Below the pieces are notes generated by a model, which searched no databases, was not told where the DNA came from, and was given only the letters and a program-made list of their open reading frames with translations. 64,000 bases of DNA from Enterococcus hirae ATCC 9790 (lineage in GTDB: Bacteria; Bacillota; Bacilli; Lactobacillales; Enterococcaceae). Of the stretch, positions 9,433-18,370 are shown piece after piece. The first letter of the stretch is position 1. Each line of letters opens with the position of its first letter. Both the position numbers and the translations under genes were made by a program. Where the stretch lies: contig NC_018081.1 in assembly GCF_000271405.2 (NCBI RefSeq), forward strand, positions 2,668,501-2,732,500, given 5' to 3'.

Positions 9433-10284
9433 ATGGATTCATTAACAAATACGTATCGTTTATCAAATGGTTATGAAATTCCGATTGTTGGTTTTGGTAC
9501 TTGGCAAACACCGGATGGCGATGTCGCAGTTTCTTCAGTCAAAGAAGCGCTAGCTGCTGGTTATCGCCACATTGATACAGCACAAGGTTACAAAAATGAG
9601 GAAAGCGTCGGTCAAGCGATCAAAGAAAGTGGGATTCCCAGAGAAGAGATTTTTCTAACAACAAAACTTTGGAATGCCAATCACAGTTATGACTTAGTGA
9701 TGTCTTCGTTTGAAGAATCACTACAAAAATTACAAACAGATTATATTGATCTTTTCTTGATCCACTGGCCTAATCCTGTGGCTTTCCGTGACAATTGGGA
9801 AGAAGCAAACGCCCAAACTTGGCGAGCTTTTGAAGAGCTGTATGAAGCTGGAAAAATCAAAGCCATTGGCGTCAGCAACTTCTTGCCCCATCATCTAGAT
9901 GCGTTACAAAAAACAGCCAAGATCATGCCAATGGTCAACCAAATTTTCTTAGCTCCTGGTGAATTACAACCAGCAGTCGTTGACTATGCCAAAAAACACG
10001 AAATGATCCTGGAAGCTTACAGCCCACTTGGCACAGGGGAAATTTTCGATGTACCAGAGATGCAGGAAATTGCCAAAGCCCATCAAAAGAGTATTGCTCA
10101 GGTTGCTTTACGCTGGTCCTTACAACATGGTTTCTTGCCTCTGCCAAAATCCGTAACTCCTAGTCGGATCAAAGAAAATGCTGAACTTTTTGACTTTGAA
10201 CTGTCAGAAGAAGAAATGCAACAAATCGATCAATTAGATGGCGTAGTTGGTAAAGCAAAAGATCCAGATACTACCCAATTTTAA
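9433..10284 (+). CDS. Aldo/keto reductase
   Basis: 283 residues, a TIM-barrel NADPH-dependent carbonyl reductase. The catalytic tetrad is visible: Asp48 and Tyr53 in HIDTAQGYKNE, Lys78 in TTKLW and His111 in LIHWP. The C-terminal PKSVTPSRIKEN binds the NADPH phosphate. It resembles the 2,5-diketogluconate-reductase-like family that reduces small aldehydes and methylglyoxal; the physiological substrate is not known. The ATG at 9433 follows AAGGAG. A small conserved-looking gene follows after 20 bases. Confidence 0.9.
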   Translation: MDSLTNTYRLSNGYEIPIVGFGTWQTPDGDVAVSSVKEALAAGYRHIDTAQGYKNEESVGQAIKESGIPREEIFLTTKLWNANHSYDLVMSSFEESLQKLQTDYIDLFLIHWPNPVAFRDNWEEANAQTWRAFEELYEAGKIKAIGVSNFLPHHLDALQKTAKIMPMVNQIFLAPGELQPAVVDYAKKHEMILEAYSPLGTGEIFDVPEMQEIAKAHQKSIAQVALRWSLQHGFLPLPKSVTPSRIKENAELFDFELSEEEMQQIDQLDGVVGKAKDPDTTQF

Positions 10285-10304
10285 TTTAAGGATGTTTGAT
10301 AACA

Positions 10305-10559
10305 ATGACTCCGATTGAACGTTTAGAAAGGCTCTCAGAAGAAATCACTCGTACTTTTCATCCTGATTTTATCTTTTTGATCGGACCAGACAAGATCCAA
10401 CACTTCCCAGCACGTAACTGGTCCCATGATCAAAAAATTCAAGAGCTAACCAACCGTTTCGATCATTCGCTAATGGTTACGACTTGGCAAGGACATGAAG
10501 TGATCTATTCACCTGAACTGTCTGTCTTTGCTTTGATTCCTTGTTCCAAAACAACGTAG
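10305..10559 (+). CDS. Small hypothetical protein, co-transcribed with the aldo/keto reductase
   Basis: 84 residues from the ATG at 10305 with AAGGATG upstream; a TTG at 10296 is possible but less well placed. It has no membrane segment or recognised motif. It contains a His/Trp/Asp-rich middle (FPARNWSHDQKI). Position 20 bases after the reductase and before a terminator supports a two-gene operon. Function unknown. Confidence 0.6.
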   Translation: MTPIERLERLSEEITRTFHPDFIFLIGPDKIQHFPARNWSHDQKIQELTNRFDHSLMVTTWQGHEVIYSPELSVFALIPCSKTT

Positions 10560-10576
10560 CTGACTTCAATGATCGT

Positions 10577-10632
10577 GATAAGCCGATACACACTGAGTTT
10601 TTCTTGCCGGTGTCGTATCGGCTTATCTTTTG
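10577..10632 (+). terminator. Terminator after the reductase operon
   Basis: GATAAGCCGATAC pairs with GTATCGGCTTATC across a T-rich loop and is followed by TTTT. Confidence 0.8.
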
Positions 10633-10789
10633 ATATACACCTAAAAAGAGGAAACATTTCTGTTAAAAACAAATATTTTCCTAAAAAAATGCGTATAAAT
10701 ACATACATATCTAAGTTTTTTTCGTATAATCCTTTTCATTTCATCTTTTTTTCTTATAATCGAAAGGGTATGAGCGAAGGAGAGAACAT

Positions 10790-11505
10790 ATGAAGAAAAA
10801 CAAAAACAAAAATTACTCAATCAATTCCGTCCTTCTTTAGATGGAATCAGAAGTCAATTATTTCATTCTTTAGAGGATGAAAGTCTACGTCGTTACGGCT
10901 TACCTTTACAAGTCATGCTTGATCCGAAAGACCGCCACATCTTAACGATTGGACTTGCAGGAAAAACAAATGAAGATACTCGCATCAATGTACCGATTGA
11001 TGATAATTTCACAACTGTCTTAAAACGAATCCGTTCAGGAGAAAAAGACATCTTTGAACGCTTCCGTGACAACTTATTGATTGAAATCGTTTCTTATTGG
11101 AATGATCAACGTCTTAAAAATGATGAACCAACTGCTCAAGAGGTTTCTACACCTGTTGCTGAAACAAAAGTTGCTGACTCAAAACCTGTGGAATCACCTA
11201 AAACAGCTGAAGTATCAAAAGCGGAAACAACTGAAAAACAACGCTCAACTGAAACTGCCGCTTTGAATTTCGCTGATTTTTCAAGCGCAGTAGCGGAATA
11301 TCCAAAATTTTATGTAGAAAAAGAAGCGGATGCAGCAGTCATCTATGAAAAAAACTCAGATGAACCACGTAAATTAGCTGAAATTTCAATGACAGCAGAA
11401 AACCAATTTACAATTGAAAAAGCGTTAGAACGCAAATACAAAGTGAAACTGACATTGATCCCATTGATCGAACAGTTTGCTGCAACAGCTATTTCAGAAA
11501 GATAA
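10790..11505 (+). CDS. Hypothetical protein with an apparent frameshift at its 5' end
   Basis: The open frame runs from the ATG at 10915, but coding-like sequence continues upstream in the same frame (LLNQFRPSLDGIRSQLF) to a point where no start codon exists. An ATG at 10790 with a strong GAAGGAG site lies one base out of frame. Adding one A to the run at 10796-10800 joins them into a protein of about 238 residues starting MKKKQKQKLL. It has an N-terminal domain, a Glu/Thr/Ser/Lys-rich linker around residues 115-155 and a conserved-looking C-terminal domain. No family recognised. Confidence 0.65.
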
Positions 11506-11585
11506 CCAGTTTCACAAATCTATCCACCGCATCAAAAAACGGATTTTTGTCAAATGATGCCGGTAATGAGAAATCATAAAATGTT

Positions 11586-11626
11586 AAATGAGCAGAAAGG
11601 CAATTGCCCTCTGCTCATTTTTTTAT
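11586..11626 (+). terminator. Terminator
   Basis: AAATGAGCAGA pairs with TCTGCTCATTT and is followed by a T run; it ends the upstream hypothetical gene. Confidence 0.85.
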
Positions 11627-11754
11627 AGTAAAATATTTTTTCTATTACTTTGAATCACCAAAAGTTGTCAATAATCTTCACCAATCTTAAAAAAGATAGA
11701 ACCAAAAAAACAAGCGGTCTCTTTCCCTTAGTTTATTGGTTATGTTTTCCCAGC

Positions 11755-12531
11755 TTACCCATGCGCATGATAAAAGACATTCAGTTCATAAGCGACACCA
11801 GAAATAATTACTGCTAGTAAAAGGACTAAAAGACCTAAAACTACTTTTTGCTTTTTAGAAAAAAGCGTTTTTTTCTTCTCTAATTGCCTTGTTTTCAATA
11901 TTGAATCTGTGGAGATAAAAGAGAAACAAACAACATAAGACAATAAAACTACTACTGCACTTAACGAAAATCCAGCTAAAATATCACTTGGATAATGGAC
12001 TCTTAGATATAATCGAGTTGCTGCAATCAGCAATGGATAGCTGATAAAATACCAAGCAACTCTTCTGGTATCCTGACGACTCCAAATAATACTTAACGAT
12101 AAGATAATTGTTAGGAAAAGCGCAAAGGATAATAAAGAATGTCCACTAGGAAACGAGTAACTCGTACGTATTTCCAATTGTGAAACGGCAGGTCTGATTC
12201 GTGCAATGAGCTTTTTTAGAATATACCCAAAAAAACTAACCGCAAAGATATTACAGATATTCCAAATCGCTAACAAATGGTAATTCTTTTTCCAAATATA
12301 AAAAGCAAAAAGAAAGGCGAAACATAAGGTCGGACCAATCGTTGCTAACTTAGCAAACAAACGAACAATCGTTGTTAGTTGTGGAAAATTAGGTAAATCG
12401 ATCTTTGTATAAACCGCTAAATCTAGTGTTTCGAACCATGGAGGATTGATTTTTACGCATAAAATCAATCCAATCAAAAGACATAATGGAACGATTGATA
12501 ATTTCAGTGCTTTTTGTTGATAATCACTCAT
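11755..12531 (-). CDS. PAP2-family membrane phosphatase
   Basis: 258 residues, about six membrane segments and the three phosphatase motifs: KLIARIRP, PSGHS, and RLYLRVHYPSD, with the two catalytic histidines. This superfamily includes undecaprenyl pyrophosphate phosphatases (BcrC/PgpB-like) and lipid phosphatases, acting on the outer face of the membrane. It follows the SEDS gene on the same strand after about 45 bases and is likely co-transcribed with it behind the M-box riboswitch, which suggests a cell-wall lipid-carrier role. The specific substrate is inferred only. Confidence 0.85.
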   Translation of the reverse strand: MSDYQQKALKLSIVPLCLLIGLILCVKINPPWFETLDLAVYTKIDLPNFPQLTTIVRLFAKLATIGPTLCFAFLFAFYIWKKNYHLLAIWNICNIFAVSFFGYILKKLIARIRPAVSQLEIRTSYSFPSGHSLLSFALFLTIILSLSIIWSRQDTRRVAWYFISYPLLIAATRLYLRVHYPSDILAGFSLSAVVVLLSYVVCFSFISTDSILKTRQLEKKKTLFSKKQKVVLGLLVLLLAVIISGVAYELNVFYHAHG

Positions 12532-12576
12532 AAAACTTTCACTTACTTTCTAACTTCATCTGACTAAACAAATGAC

Positions 12577-13716
12577 TTATTCTACTTTTTTAAAACCTAA
12601 AATCATACCTAATCCGCCTCCCATGATCAACAAGGAGGTTCCTCCTTGACTTAGAAAAGGCAAAGGAATTCCTGTTAAAGGCAGTAAACCAATCGAAGCG
12701 CCGATATTTTCTACGATTTGAAATAATAGTCCAAATACGAGTACTACCGCTAGATATAGATTTCCTTTATTGTTTGTCTGTATCGCAGTGTAAATAACTT
12801 GGTAGAAAAGATAGAAATATAGAAAAACGACGGTCACGCTACCTAAAAAACCAAACGTTTCGGCAATTACAGTAAATACCATATCTGATTCACGTACCGG
12901 TACATAGATTGGTGGTATTTCAGCTGGTCGTCCACTAAATCCACCTGCACTAACAGACAATAAGCTTTGTGATTGTTGGTATCCGATCGATTGACTGTAA
13001 GCAAAAGGATCGATCCAAGCTCTCACCCGGTCTAATTGATACGTCTTAAAGTTCAGACTATAAAGGATCTCATTACCGTATTTCGTAAAAACTAGACAAA
13101 TCAATATGACCCCAATAATAAATAAAAAACTAGCACATACGGCCAAGATCTTCCAATGGACCCCTGCAATCATGAACAGAGCCCCCAAACAAATAATAAA
13201 TACCAAACTTGTCCCAAAATCTTTTTGCATATACATCAACAAGAAAGTTGGTAAACTGATCAACAGAACTTGAAAGACATAGATCAGATCCGTTTTCACG
13301 GTACGTTCACTGACTTTCTTTTCATAAAGCAAGGTGAAATAAACGAGAACTAATGCAAAAGTCAATTTAACCAATTCAGAAGGTTGAAAAGTAAAACTAC
13401 CCATCCTCAGCCAACGTTTCGTATCGGTTAATTGGTACATCACCGGATCATAAAATTTGTAGAGCAAACTCATAATTGCTAATGAAATGGCATAAAAATA
13501 AGGAGACAATCGTAACAATAACGCTGTCTTGATTTTTTGTGTCAGTAACAAAAGTCCTAATGAAGCAATGCAAAAGATCACTTGTTTTAAAACAATAGTT
13601 TTATAAGGAACTTGGTCGTAGACTGCTGCTCCATATTGCACACCGATACTTAATAAATAAAAGAGAAAAATCGGCAAAAATAACGCATAATTAAACTCAA
13701 ATGATTTTGATTTCAC
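12577..13716 (-). CDS. SEDS-family protein (FtsW/RodA/SpoVE)
   Basis: About 379 residues and ten predicted membrane helices. Family signatures include WLRMGSFTFQPSELVK, DFGTSLVF, the extracellular VRESDMVFTVIAETFGF loop and the C-terminal GIPLPFLSQGGTSLL. SEDS proteins are peptidoglycan glycosyltransferases that polymerise lipid II with a partner class B PBP. I choose GTG at 13716, eight bases after AGAGG; the frame is open to 13725. No MreB or PBP gene is adjacent, so whether it is the elongation enzyme RodA or an accessory paralogue cannot be decided. Its long leader contains an M-box Mg2+ riboswitch. Confidence 0.88.
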   Translation of the reverse strand: MKSKSFEFNYALFLPIFLFYLLSIGVQYGAAVYDQVPYKTIVLKQVIFCIASLGLLLLTQKIKTALLLRLSPYFYAISLAIMSLLYKFYDPVMYQLTDTKRWLRMGSFTFQPSELVKLTFALVLVYFTLLYEKKVSERTVKTDLIYVFQVLLISLPTFLLMYMQKDFGTSLVFIICLGALFMIAGVHWKILAVCASFLFIIGVILICLVFTKYGNEILYSLNFKTYQLDRVRAWIDPFAYSQSIGYQQSQSLLSVSAGGFSGRPAEIPPIYVPVRESDMVFTVIAETFGFLGSVTVVFLYFYLFYQVIYTAIQTNNKGNLYLAVVLVFGLLFQIVENIGASIGLLPLTGIPLPFLSQGGTSLLIMGGGLGMILGFKKVE

Positions 13717-13725
13717 ACACAACAC

Positions 13726-13918
13726 CTCTTAAACGAAAGTTTTCGTAACCAGAATTTCTCTAATCTTCTTATCAAAACATCCGTTATCAACTAGTATCCA
13801 TTTTGCCATCCTTTCTATTAGGCAAAAGGAGTCACTTTCACATGAGGAAAAATAAAAGTAGCGTGATCAAAATGTGCTGTGATTTATTTTCAAGTAAGTG
13901 GTGTAAATATCCAACTCC
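13726..13918 (-). other. Untranslated leader between the M-box terminator and the SEDS gene
   Basis: About 200 bases without a convincing gene; only very short frames occur. A 7-bp hairpin (TTTTGCC near 13802 with GGCAAAA near 13821) and a small ACGAAA/TTTCGT hairpin near the ribosome site are visible. An internal promoter cannot be excluded. Confidence 0.4.
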
Positions 13919-13978
13919 AAAAAATAAGCCGAAAATTCACAAAAATCAGCAAAGATTTTTAGAAGTTTCGGCTTATTT
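13919..13978 (-). terminator. Terminator of the M-box expression platform
   Basis: TTTCGGCTTATTT (13966-13978 on plus) pairs with AAATAAGCCGAAA (13922-13934), 13 perfect base pairs, and on the minus strand the hairpin is followed by a U run. Its first arm starts inside the 3' strand of the M-box closing stem. Confidence 0.85.
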
Positions 13979-14158
13979 GTTAAAGTTGCGTACATCAACA
14001 ACTATCTCATCGTGTGAGTTTTGACACTAAACAACGTAAAGATTTCTCTTAGCTATCTTATGAAGAGCCTTAATTCGACAATTCCTGTTTTACACATTGG
14101 CGTCTTTCGACGTTTCTGCGCAATAGCCTATGTTTGTTTAGGAGCCTCGCCTAACAAG
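13977..14158 (-). promoter_or_regulatory. M-box (ykoK leader) Mg2+ riboswitch
   Basis: Read on the minus strand, the segment has the conserved M-box core in order: GTTAGGCGAGGCTCCT, GCTATTGCGCAGAAACGTCG, AAAGACGCCAATG, TCGAATTAAGGC, and AGTGTCAAAACTC with ACGAT near the end. The closing stem is TTGTTA (about 14156-14151) with TAACAA (13982-13977). These blocks line up with the Bacillus mgtE leader as I remember it. M-box RNAs fold with Mg2+ and favour a terminator; the terminator here overlaps the closing stem. The next gene downstream is the SEDS gene, not a Mg2+ transporter. Confidence 0.88.
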
Positions 14159-14385
14159 TATTAAATTTGAAAAAAAGTATATCCTTTAACGAACAATTTC
14201 ACAATAGCATCCCGTAGAAAGTTCGCAAAAATTTAGTCATATTTAACCTTTTCCTTAATTTTACCGGCAATTAGCAAAAAAAGAGAGCTTTTGACTAGGA
14301 ATAATATGAATAAATATAATAAATATATAGTAGCTTTTTATCCATTCTGCTGTTATCCCAATCAGTCTCTCTTTTTTATAAATAC

Positions 14386-15594
14386 TTATTTTTTACGTAA
14401 TTGCATCAAAAATTTTCTAGCTACGTCCTGATTCATTCCTTCGGCTTTTCTTAGAAATTCAGCGACTTGTTCAATTTCAGTTCCTTGTGCCCCGACTGTG
14501 ATCGCTAAGGCTCTAGCTTGAAGCGACATATGCCCCTTTTGGATACCGTCTGTCACTAATGCCCGCAAAGCAGCTAAATTTTGTGCTAAACCGACGGCAG
14601 CAATGATTTGAGCTAATTCTTTTGCTGATTCAATCTTCAACATGTCTAGTGCAATCTTTGCTTTTGGAAGAATCCTAGAAGCTCCTCCAACTGTTGCCAC
14701 TGCCAAAGGTACCGTTAATTGTCCAATTAACTTATCTCCAATCATTTGCCAGTCTGACAGGCCTTGGTAAGCACCATCTTTCGCAGCATACGCATGAACG
14801 GCAGCTGCACAAGCTCTCGTATCGTTTCCAGTAGCAAGAATGACAGCTTCGATGCCATTCATGATCCCTTTATTATGTGTTGCTGCCCGATAAACATCTA
14901 ATTTAGCATACTCGGAAGCTTGTTGGATTTTTTCAGCAATTCTCTTTCCTGCTTCAATCGTTTTTCCCAATCGCTCGAAGGGAATCTCACAACTAGCTGT
15001 TACTAATGATTCTGTTGCGAAATTGCTTAAAATACTAAATAAAATCTCTTCTTTAGGAAACCAGGAACGTATTTTCTGGGCAACACCTTCTAAGATAGCG
15101 TTGATGATATTAGCTCCCATCGCATCTTTTACATCAACCAAGAAATCGATCGATAAGTAATCCAAATTATTACCCTTAAAGTTTCTTGTTGCGATTTCCT
15201 GCACTCCACCACCACGTCTCACGATCGAGGGATAACTTGCATTCGCACATGCTAGTAGTTCATCTTGTCTGGCGATGACAGCATCAGTTATACCTCGATT
15301 ATCCAGTTCCCCTGATAGTACAATCTGACCACGCATCAGGCGTTGTGGTGTAATTGCTGTAATGTCTCCACATATTTTTGCTCCGTTACTGGCTGCAGCA
15401 ATTACAGACGGTTCTTCTGTCGCCATCGGTACTTGCCTTTTGATTCCATTGATTTGAAAATTAGGTGCAATCCCTAGAGGAATCTCAACTTGACTGATTT
15501 GATTTTCAATCAAATGATTGGCTACTTCTTCAGAGAGTGTTCCTACTTTTAATTCATCAGCTTGTGATTGACTGATGATTCCTTCACTAACCAA
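14386..15594 (-). CDS. mvaE: HMG-CoA reductase (class II), C-terminal half of MvaE
   Basis: 402 residues matching class II HMG-CoA reductase: the catalytic Glu in ATEEPSV, Lys in THNKGIMNG, Asp in GNDTRA and His in KGHMSLQ are present. The enzyme reduces HMG-CoA to mevalonate for isoprenoid and undecaprenyl-phosphate synthesis. In enterococci it is normally the C-terminal half of a bifunctional protein of about 803 residues. Here the halves are in different frames because a run of nine A (15632-15640) is one short. The first possible start is TTG at 15594, with GGAG only four bases away, so independent translation is possible but not convincing. Confidence 0.88.
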   Translation of the reverse strand: MVSEGIISQSQADELKVGTLSEEVANHLIENQISQVEIPLGIAPNFQINGIKRQVPMATEEPSVIAAASNGAKICGDITAITPQRLMRGQIVLSGELDNRGITDAVIARQDELLACANASYPSIVRRGGGVQEIATRNFKGNNLDYLSIDFLVDVKDAMGANIINAILEGVAQKIRSWFPKEEILFSILSNFATESLVTASCEIPFERLGKTIEAGKRIAEKIQQASEYAKLDVYRAATHNKGIMNGIEAVILATGNDTRACAAAVHAYAAKDGAYQGLSDWQMIGDKLIGQLTVPLAVATVGGASRILPKAKIALDMLKIESAKELAQIIAAVGLAQNLAALRALVTDGIQKGHMSLQARALAITVGAQGTEIEQVAEFLRKAEGMNQDVARKFLMQLRKK

Positions 15595-15617
15595 CTGACT
15601 CCGACGTTGTTCAGGCG

Positions 15618-15640
15618 TCAGTTGATAAAACTTTTTTTTT
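15618..15640 (-). other. Nine-A slippery run at the mvaE domain junction
   Basis: On the coding strand the run reads C-AAAAAAAAA-G. In the thiolase frame the codons are CAA AAA AAA AGT, so A-AAA-AAA is a classical -1 slippery heptamer, and a -1 step restores the full MvaE fusion exactly. A one-base undercall of a ten-A run would give the same picture. Confidence 0.75.
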
Positions 15641-16835
15641 GGTCACTTGATTGTTCCGTTTCTAGATTTGCTTCAAGTAACATGGCTAGTCCTAAGCCTC
15701 CACCAATACATAAAGAAGCCACACCATATTGTTGGTTCATTCGTTTCAAGCCATAACTTAATGTTGTCAAAATACGAGCACCACTTGCACCAATCGGATG
15801 ACCGAGTGCGATGGCACCACCATCTACATTGACTTTTTCTTCAGCTAGTTTTAAGTTGCGATTGACCACGATCGATGAAGCCGCAAATGCTTCGTTGATC
15901 TCAAAACGATCGATTTGATCAATAGAAATTTCTGCTTTTTTCAATAATGTTTGGATTGCTGAGATAGGTGCAATTCCCATAATGCTCGGATCAATCCCAA
16001 TTTCAGAAACAGCCTTGATCGTTGCAAGATAAGGAAGCCCATGTTTGATCGCATATTCTTTTGAAGCTAAAATCAATACCGATGCTCCATCATTTAACGG
16101 AGAAGCATTCCCTGCTGTCACAGTCCCATTTTCGGAAAAAACAGTTTTCAAAGTCCCTAATTTTTCCAGTGTACTATTCCCTCGGATGGCTTCGTCTTTA
16201 TCCATGATTCTTTGATCAGGTAAAGTAACGGGAATAATTTCTGCTTCAAATACCCCGTTTTCACTAGCTTGAGCTGCTTTTTTTTGTGAGTTGAGCGCAT
16301 ATTGATCTTGTTCTGTTCTCGTAACGGAAAATTCGTTCGCTACTTTTTCAGCAGTTAAGCCCATATGTGCATTTGAGAACGCATCTGTCAGCCCATCATT
16401 GACCATACTTGAGATCGGCTCTTCATAAGTTGCATTTTCTGCTTCATATTGCTGAAGCAGTGGCGCACGTGACATGCTTTCAGTGCCTCCTGCGACTACT
16501 AGATCAGCTTCACCTAACTGAATCAATTGGCGAGCCAAAATAACCGCCTTCATTCCTGAGCCACATACTTCGTTGACTGTCATGGCAGGAACCTGAACAG
16601 GGATCCCACTATTGACAGAAATTTGTCTGGCAACATTCTGACCATTCCCCGCTTGTAATACATTTCCAAATATTACTTGATTGATGTTTTCTTTATGGAT
16701 ACCTGTTTTTTCTAACAGTTCTTTTGTAATGATTGTTCCTAATTCTACAGCAGAAAAACTGCTTAAACTGCCACGATACTTTCCAATTGGCGTTCTCGCA
16801 GCATCTATAATAACGACTTCCTTCAAGTCAGTCAC
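15618..16835 (-). CDS. mvaE: Acetyl-CoA acetyltransferase, N-terminal half of MvaE
   Basis: 405 residues of a thiolase: nucleophile Cys in NEVCGSG, GGTESMS, the catalytic His in GGAIALGHPIGASG and the second Cys in CIGGGLG. It condenses two acetyl-CoA to acetoacetyl-CoA, the first mevalonate step. The last residues (KKSFIN then stop) are an artefact of the frame change; with one more A the frame continues KKKFYQLTPEQRR into the reductase. The start ATG at 16835 has AGGAGGTGACTGACTTG-type spacing with a good site at AGGAGG. It is divergent from mvaS. Confidence 0.88.
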   Translation of the reverse strand: MTDLKEVVIIDAARTPIGKYRGSLSSFSAVELGTIITKELLEKTGIHKENINQVIFGNVLQAGNGQNVARQISVNSGIPVQVPAMTVNEVCGSGMKAVILARQLIQLGEADLVVAGGTESMSRAPLLQQYEAENATYEEPISSMVNDGLTDAFSNAHMGLTAEKVANEFSVTRTEQDQYALNSQKKAAQASENGVFEAEIIPVTLPDQRIMDKDEAIRGNSTLEKLGTLKTVFSENGTVTAGNASPLNDGASVLILASKEYAIKHGLPYLATIKAVSEIGIDPSIMGIAPISAIQTLLKKAEISIDQIDRFEINEAFAASSIVVNRNLKLAEEKVNVDGGAIALGHPIGASGARILTTLSYGLKRMNQQYGVASLCIGGGLGLAMLLEANLETEQSSDQKKSFIN

Positions 16836-17011
16836 CTCCTAGAAAAATATACCATTGTTTATGCTAAAAACAAATACCTCACTACAGCTTCAAAAAAATC
16901 TAGGAATAAATTTTACAAATCCTTAAATATTCGCTTTTTTATATTTCTTTTAATCTTTTTATGATACTTTAGTAAAGTAAGTTTTTTTATCATGAGTAAA
17001 GAGGTGTTGAA

Positions 17012-18163
17012 ATGAAAGTAGGGATTGATCGTCTTTCCTTTTTTATTCCAAATTTATATTTAGATATGACAGAGTTAGCTGAACGTCGGGGAGATGATCC
17101 TGCTAAATACCATATCGGTATTGGCCAAGATCAAATGGCCATCAACCGAGTGTCAGAAGATATCGTGACTTTAGGAGCAAATGCAGCTACTAGGATCGTC
17201 ACAAATGAAGATCGCGAGCTGATCGATATGGTTATCGTAGGAACGGAATCTGGCATCGATCATTCAAAGGCGAGTGCTGTAATTATCCATCATTTATTGA
17301 AAGTCCAACCTTTTGCTCGTTCGTTTGAAGTAAAAGAAGCTTGTTATGGTGGAACTGCTGCTCTCCACATGGCAAAAGAATATGTAAAAAATCATCCAGA
17401 TCGAAAAGTTTTAGTGATCGCTAGTGACATCGCCCGTTATGGTCTAGCTAGTGGTGGAGAAGTGACACAAGGTGTGGGTGCTGTCGCTATGATGGTTACC
17501 AAAGATCCACGAATCATCACTATCGAAGACGATAGTACTTTCTTAACCGAAGATATTTATGATTTTTGGCGTCCTGATTATGCGCAATACCCAGTGGTTG
17601 ATGGTCCTTTATCCAACTCCACTTATATCGAATCTTTTCAAAAAGTTTGGAATCGACATAAAGAGGTAACAGGATTTACTTTAGAAGACTATGATGCGCT
17701 AAGTTTTCACATTCCTTACACAAAAATGGGGAAAAAAGCCTTACAAAGTGTCTTGGATCAGACAGATGAAAAAACACAAAATCGCTTATTGACTCGCTAT
17801 GAAGAAAGTATTCGTTATAGTCGGCGAATTGGTAACCTTTATACTGGTTCTCTTTATCTAGGATTGATTTCTCTTTTAGAAAACTCACAAGTGTTAAAAT
17901 CAGGTGATCGAATTGGCTTATTCAGCTATGGTTCGGGTGCTGTCAGTGAATTTTTCACAGGTTACTTACAAGACGGCTATCAAGATTTCCTATTGACTGA
18001 ACTACATCAAGAAATGTTAGAAGGTAGAGAAGCTGTCACAGTCGATCAATATGAAACAATCTTCAAGGAAAAATTACCTGAACATGGGGAAACAGCCGAA
18101 TATTCTTCCGATGTACCATTTTCAATCTATAAAGTTGAAAATGATATTCGTTACTACAAGTAA
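17012..18163 (+). CDS. mvaS: HMG-CoA synthase
   Basis: 383 residues, the length of E. faecalis MvaS. Glu79 (GTESG), Cys111 (EACYGGT) and the histidine of SFHIPYTKMGKKAL form the known catalytic triad of acid/base, nucleophile and acetoacetyl-CoA binding. It condenses acetyl-CoA with acetoacetyl-CoA to HMG-CoA, feeding the reductase. ATG at 17012 follows AAAGAGGTG. It is divergently transcribed from mvaE with a shared promoter region of about 175 bases, as in other enterococci. Confidence 0.95.
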   Translation: MKVGIDRLSFFIPNLYLDMTELAERRGDDPAKYHIGIGQDQMAINRVSEDIVTLGANAATRIVTNEDRELIDMVIVGTESGIDHSKASAVIIHHLLKVQPFARSFEVKEACYGGTAALHMAKEYVKNHPDRKVLVIASDIARYGLASGGEVTQGVGAVAMMVTKDPRIITIEDDSTFLTEDIYDFWRPDYAQYPVVDGPLSNSTYIESFQKVWNRHKEVTGFTLEDYDALSFHIPYTKMGKKALQSVLDQTDEKTQNRLLTRYEESIRYSRRIGNLYTGSLYLGLISLLENSQVLKSGDRIGLFSYGSGAVSEFFTGYLQDGYQDFLLTELHQEMLEGREAVTVDQYETIFKEKLPEHGETAEYSSDVPFSIYKVENDIRYYK

Positions 18164-18257
18164 TCCTATGAGACAACTGCCTGATTGATTTAATAGGTAA
18201 TCAAAAATGTTTGCAAAAAAGCAACTTTTGACATATAGCTACAAAAAGCAGTAAAAC

Positions 18258-18329
18258 AAAAAATAGCGGCTTGCAATTACTTTTGTCAACATTGTTGTGA
18301 CAATAAATAACTGTAAGTCGCTATTTGAT
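18258..18329. terminator. Bidirectional terminator between mvaS and the M60 protease gene
   Basis: AAATAGCG...CTT near 18260 pairs with AAG...CGCTATTT near 18326, with an inner TTGTCA/TGACAA stem. A-rich and T-rich flanks serve both directions. Confidence 0.75.
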
Positions 18330-18370
18330 TTTCTATCCTATTTCATAAACTATATGATGCTTCTTGATAT

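Noticed and set aside
10790..10840. Programmed -1 frameshift at the A-rich start of the 10790 gene
   Set aside because: The runs read G-AAA-AAC and C-AAA-AAC in frame, poor slippery sites, so a missing A is the simpler explanation.
13803..14024. 73-codon plus-strand frame opposite the SEDS leader
   Set aside because: It runs antisense through the M-box terminator and has no family features; the riboswitch explains the sequence.
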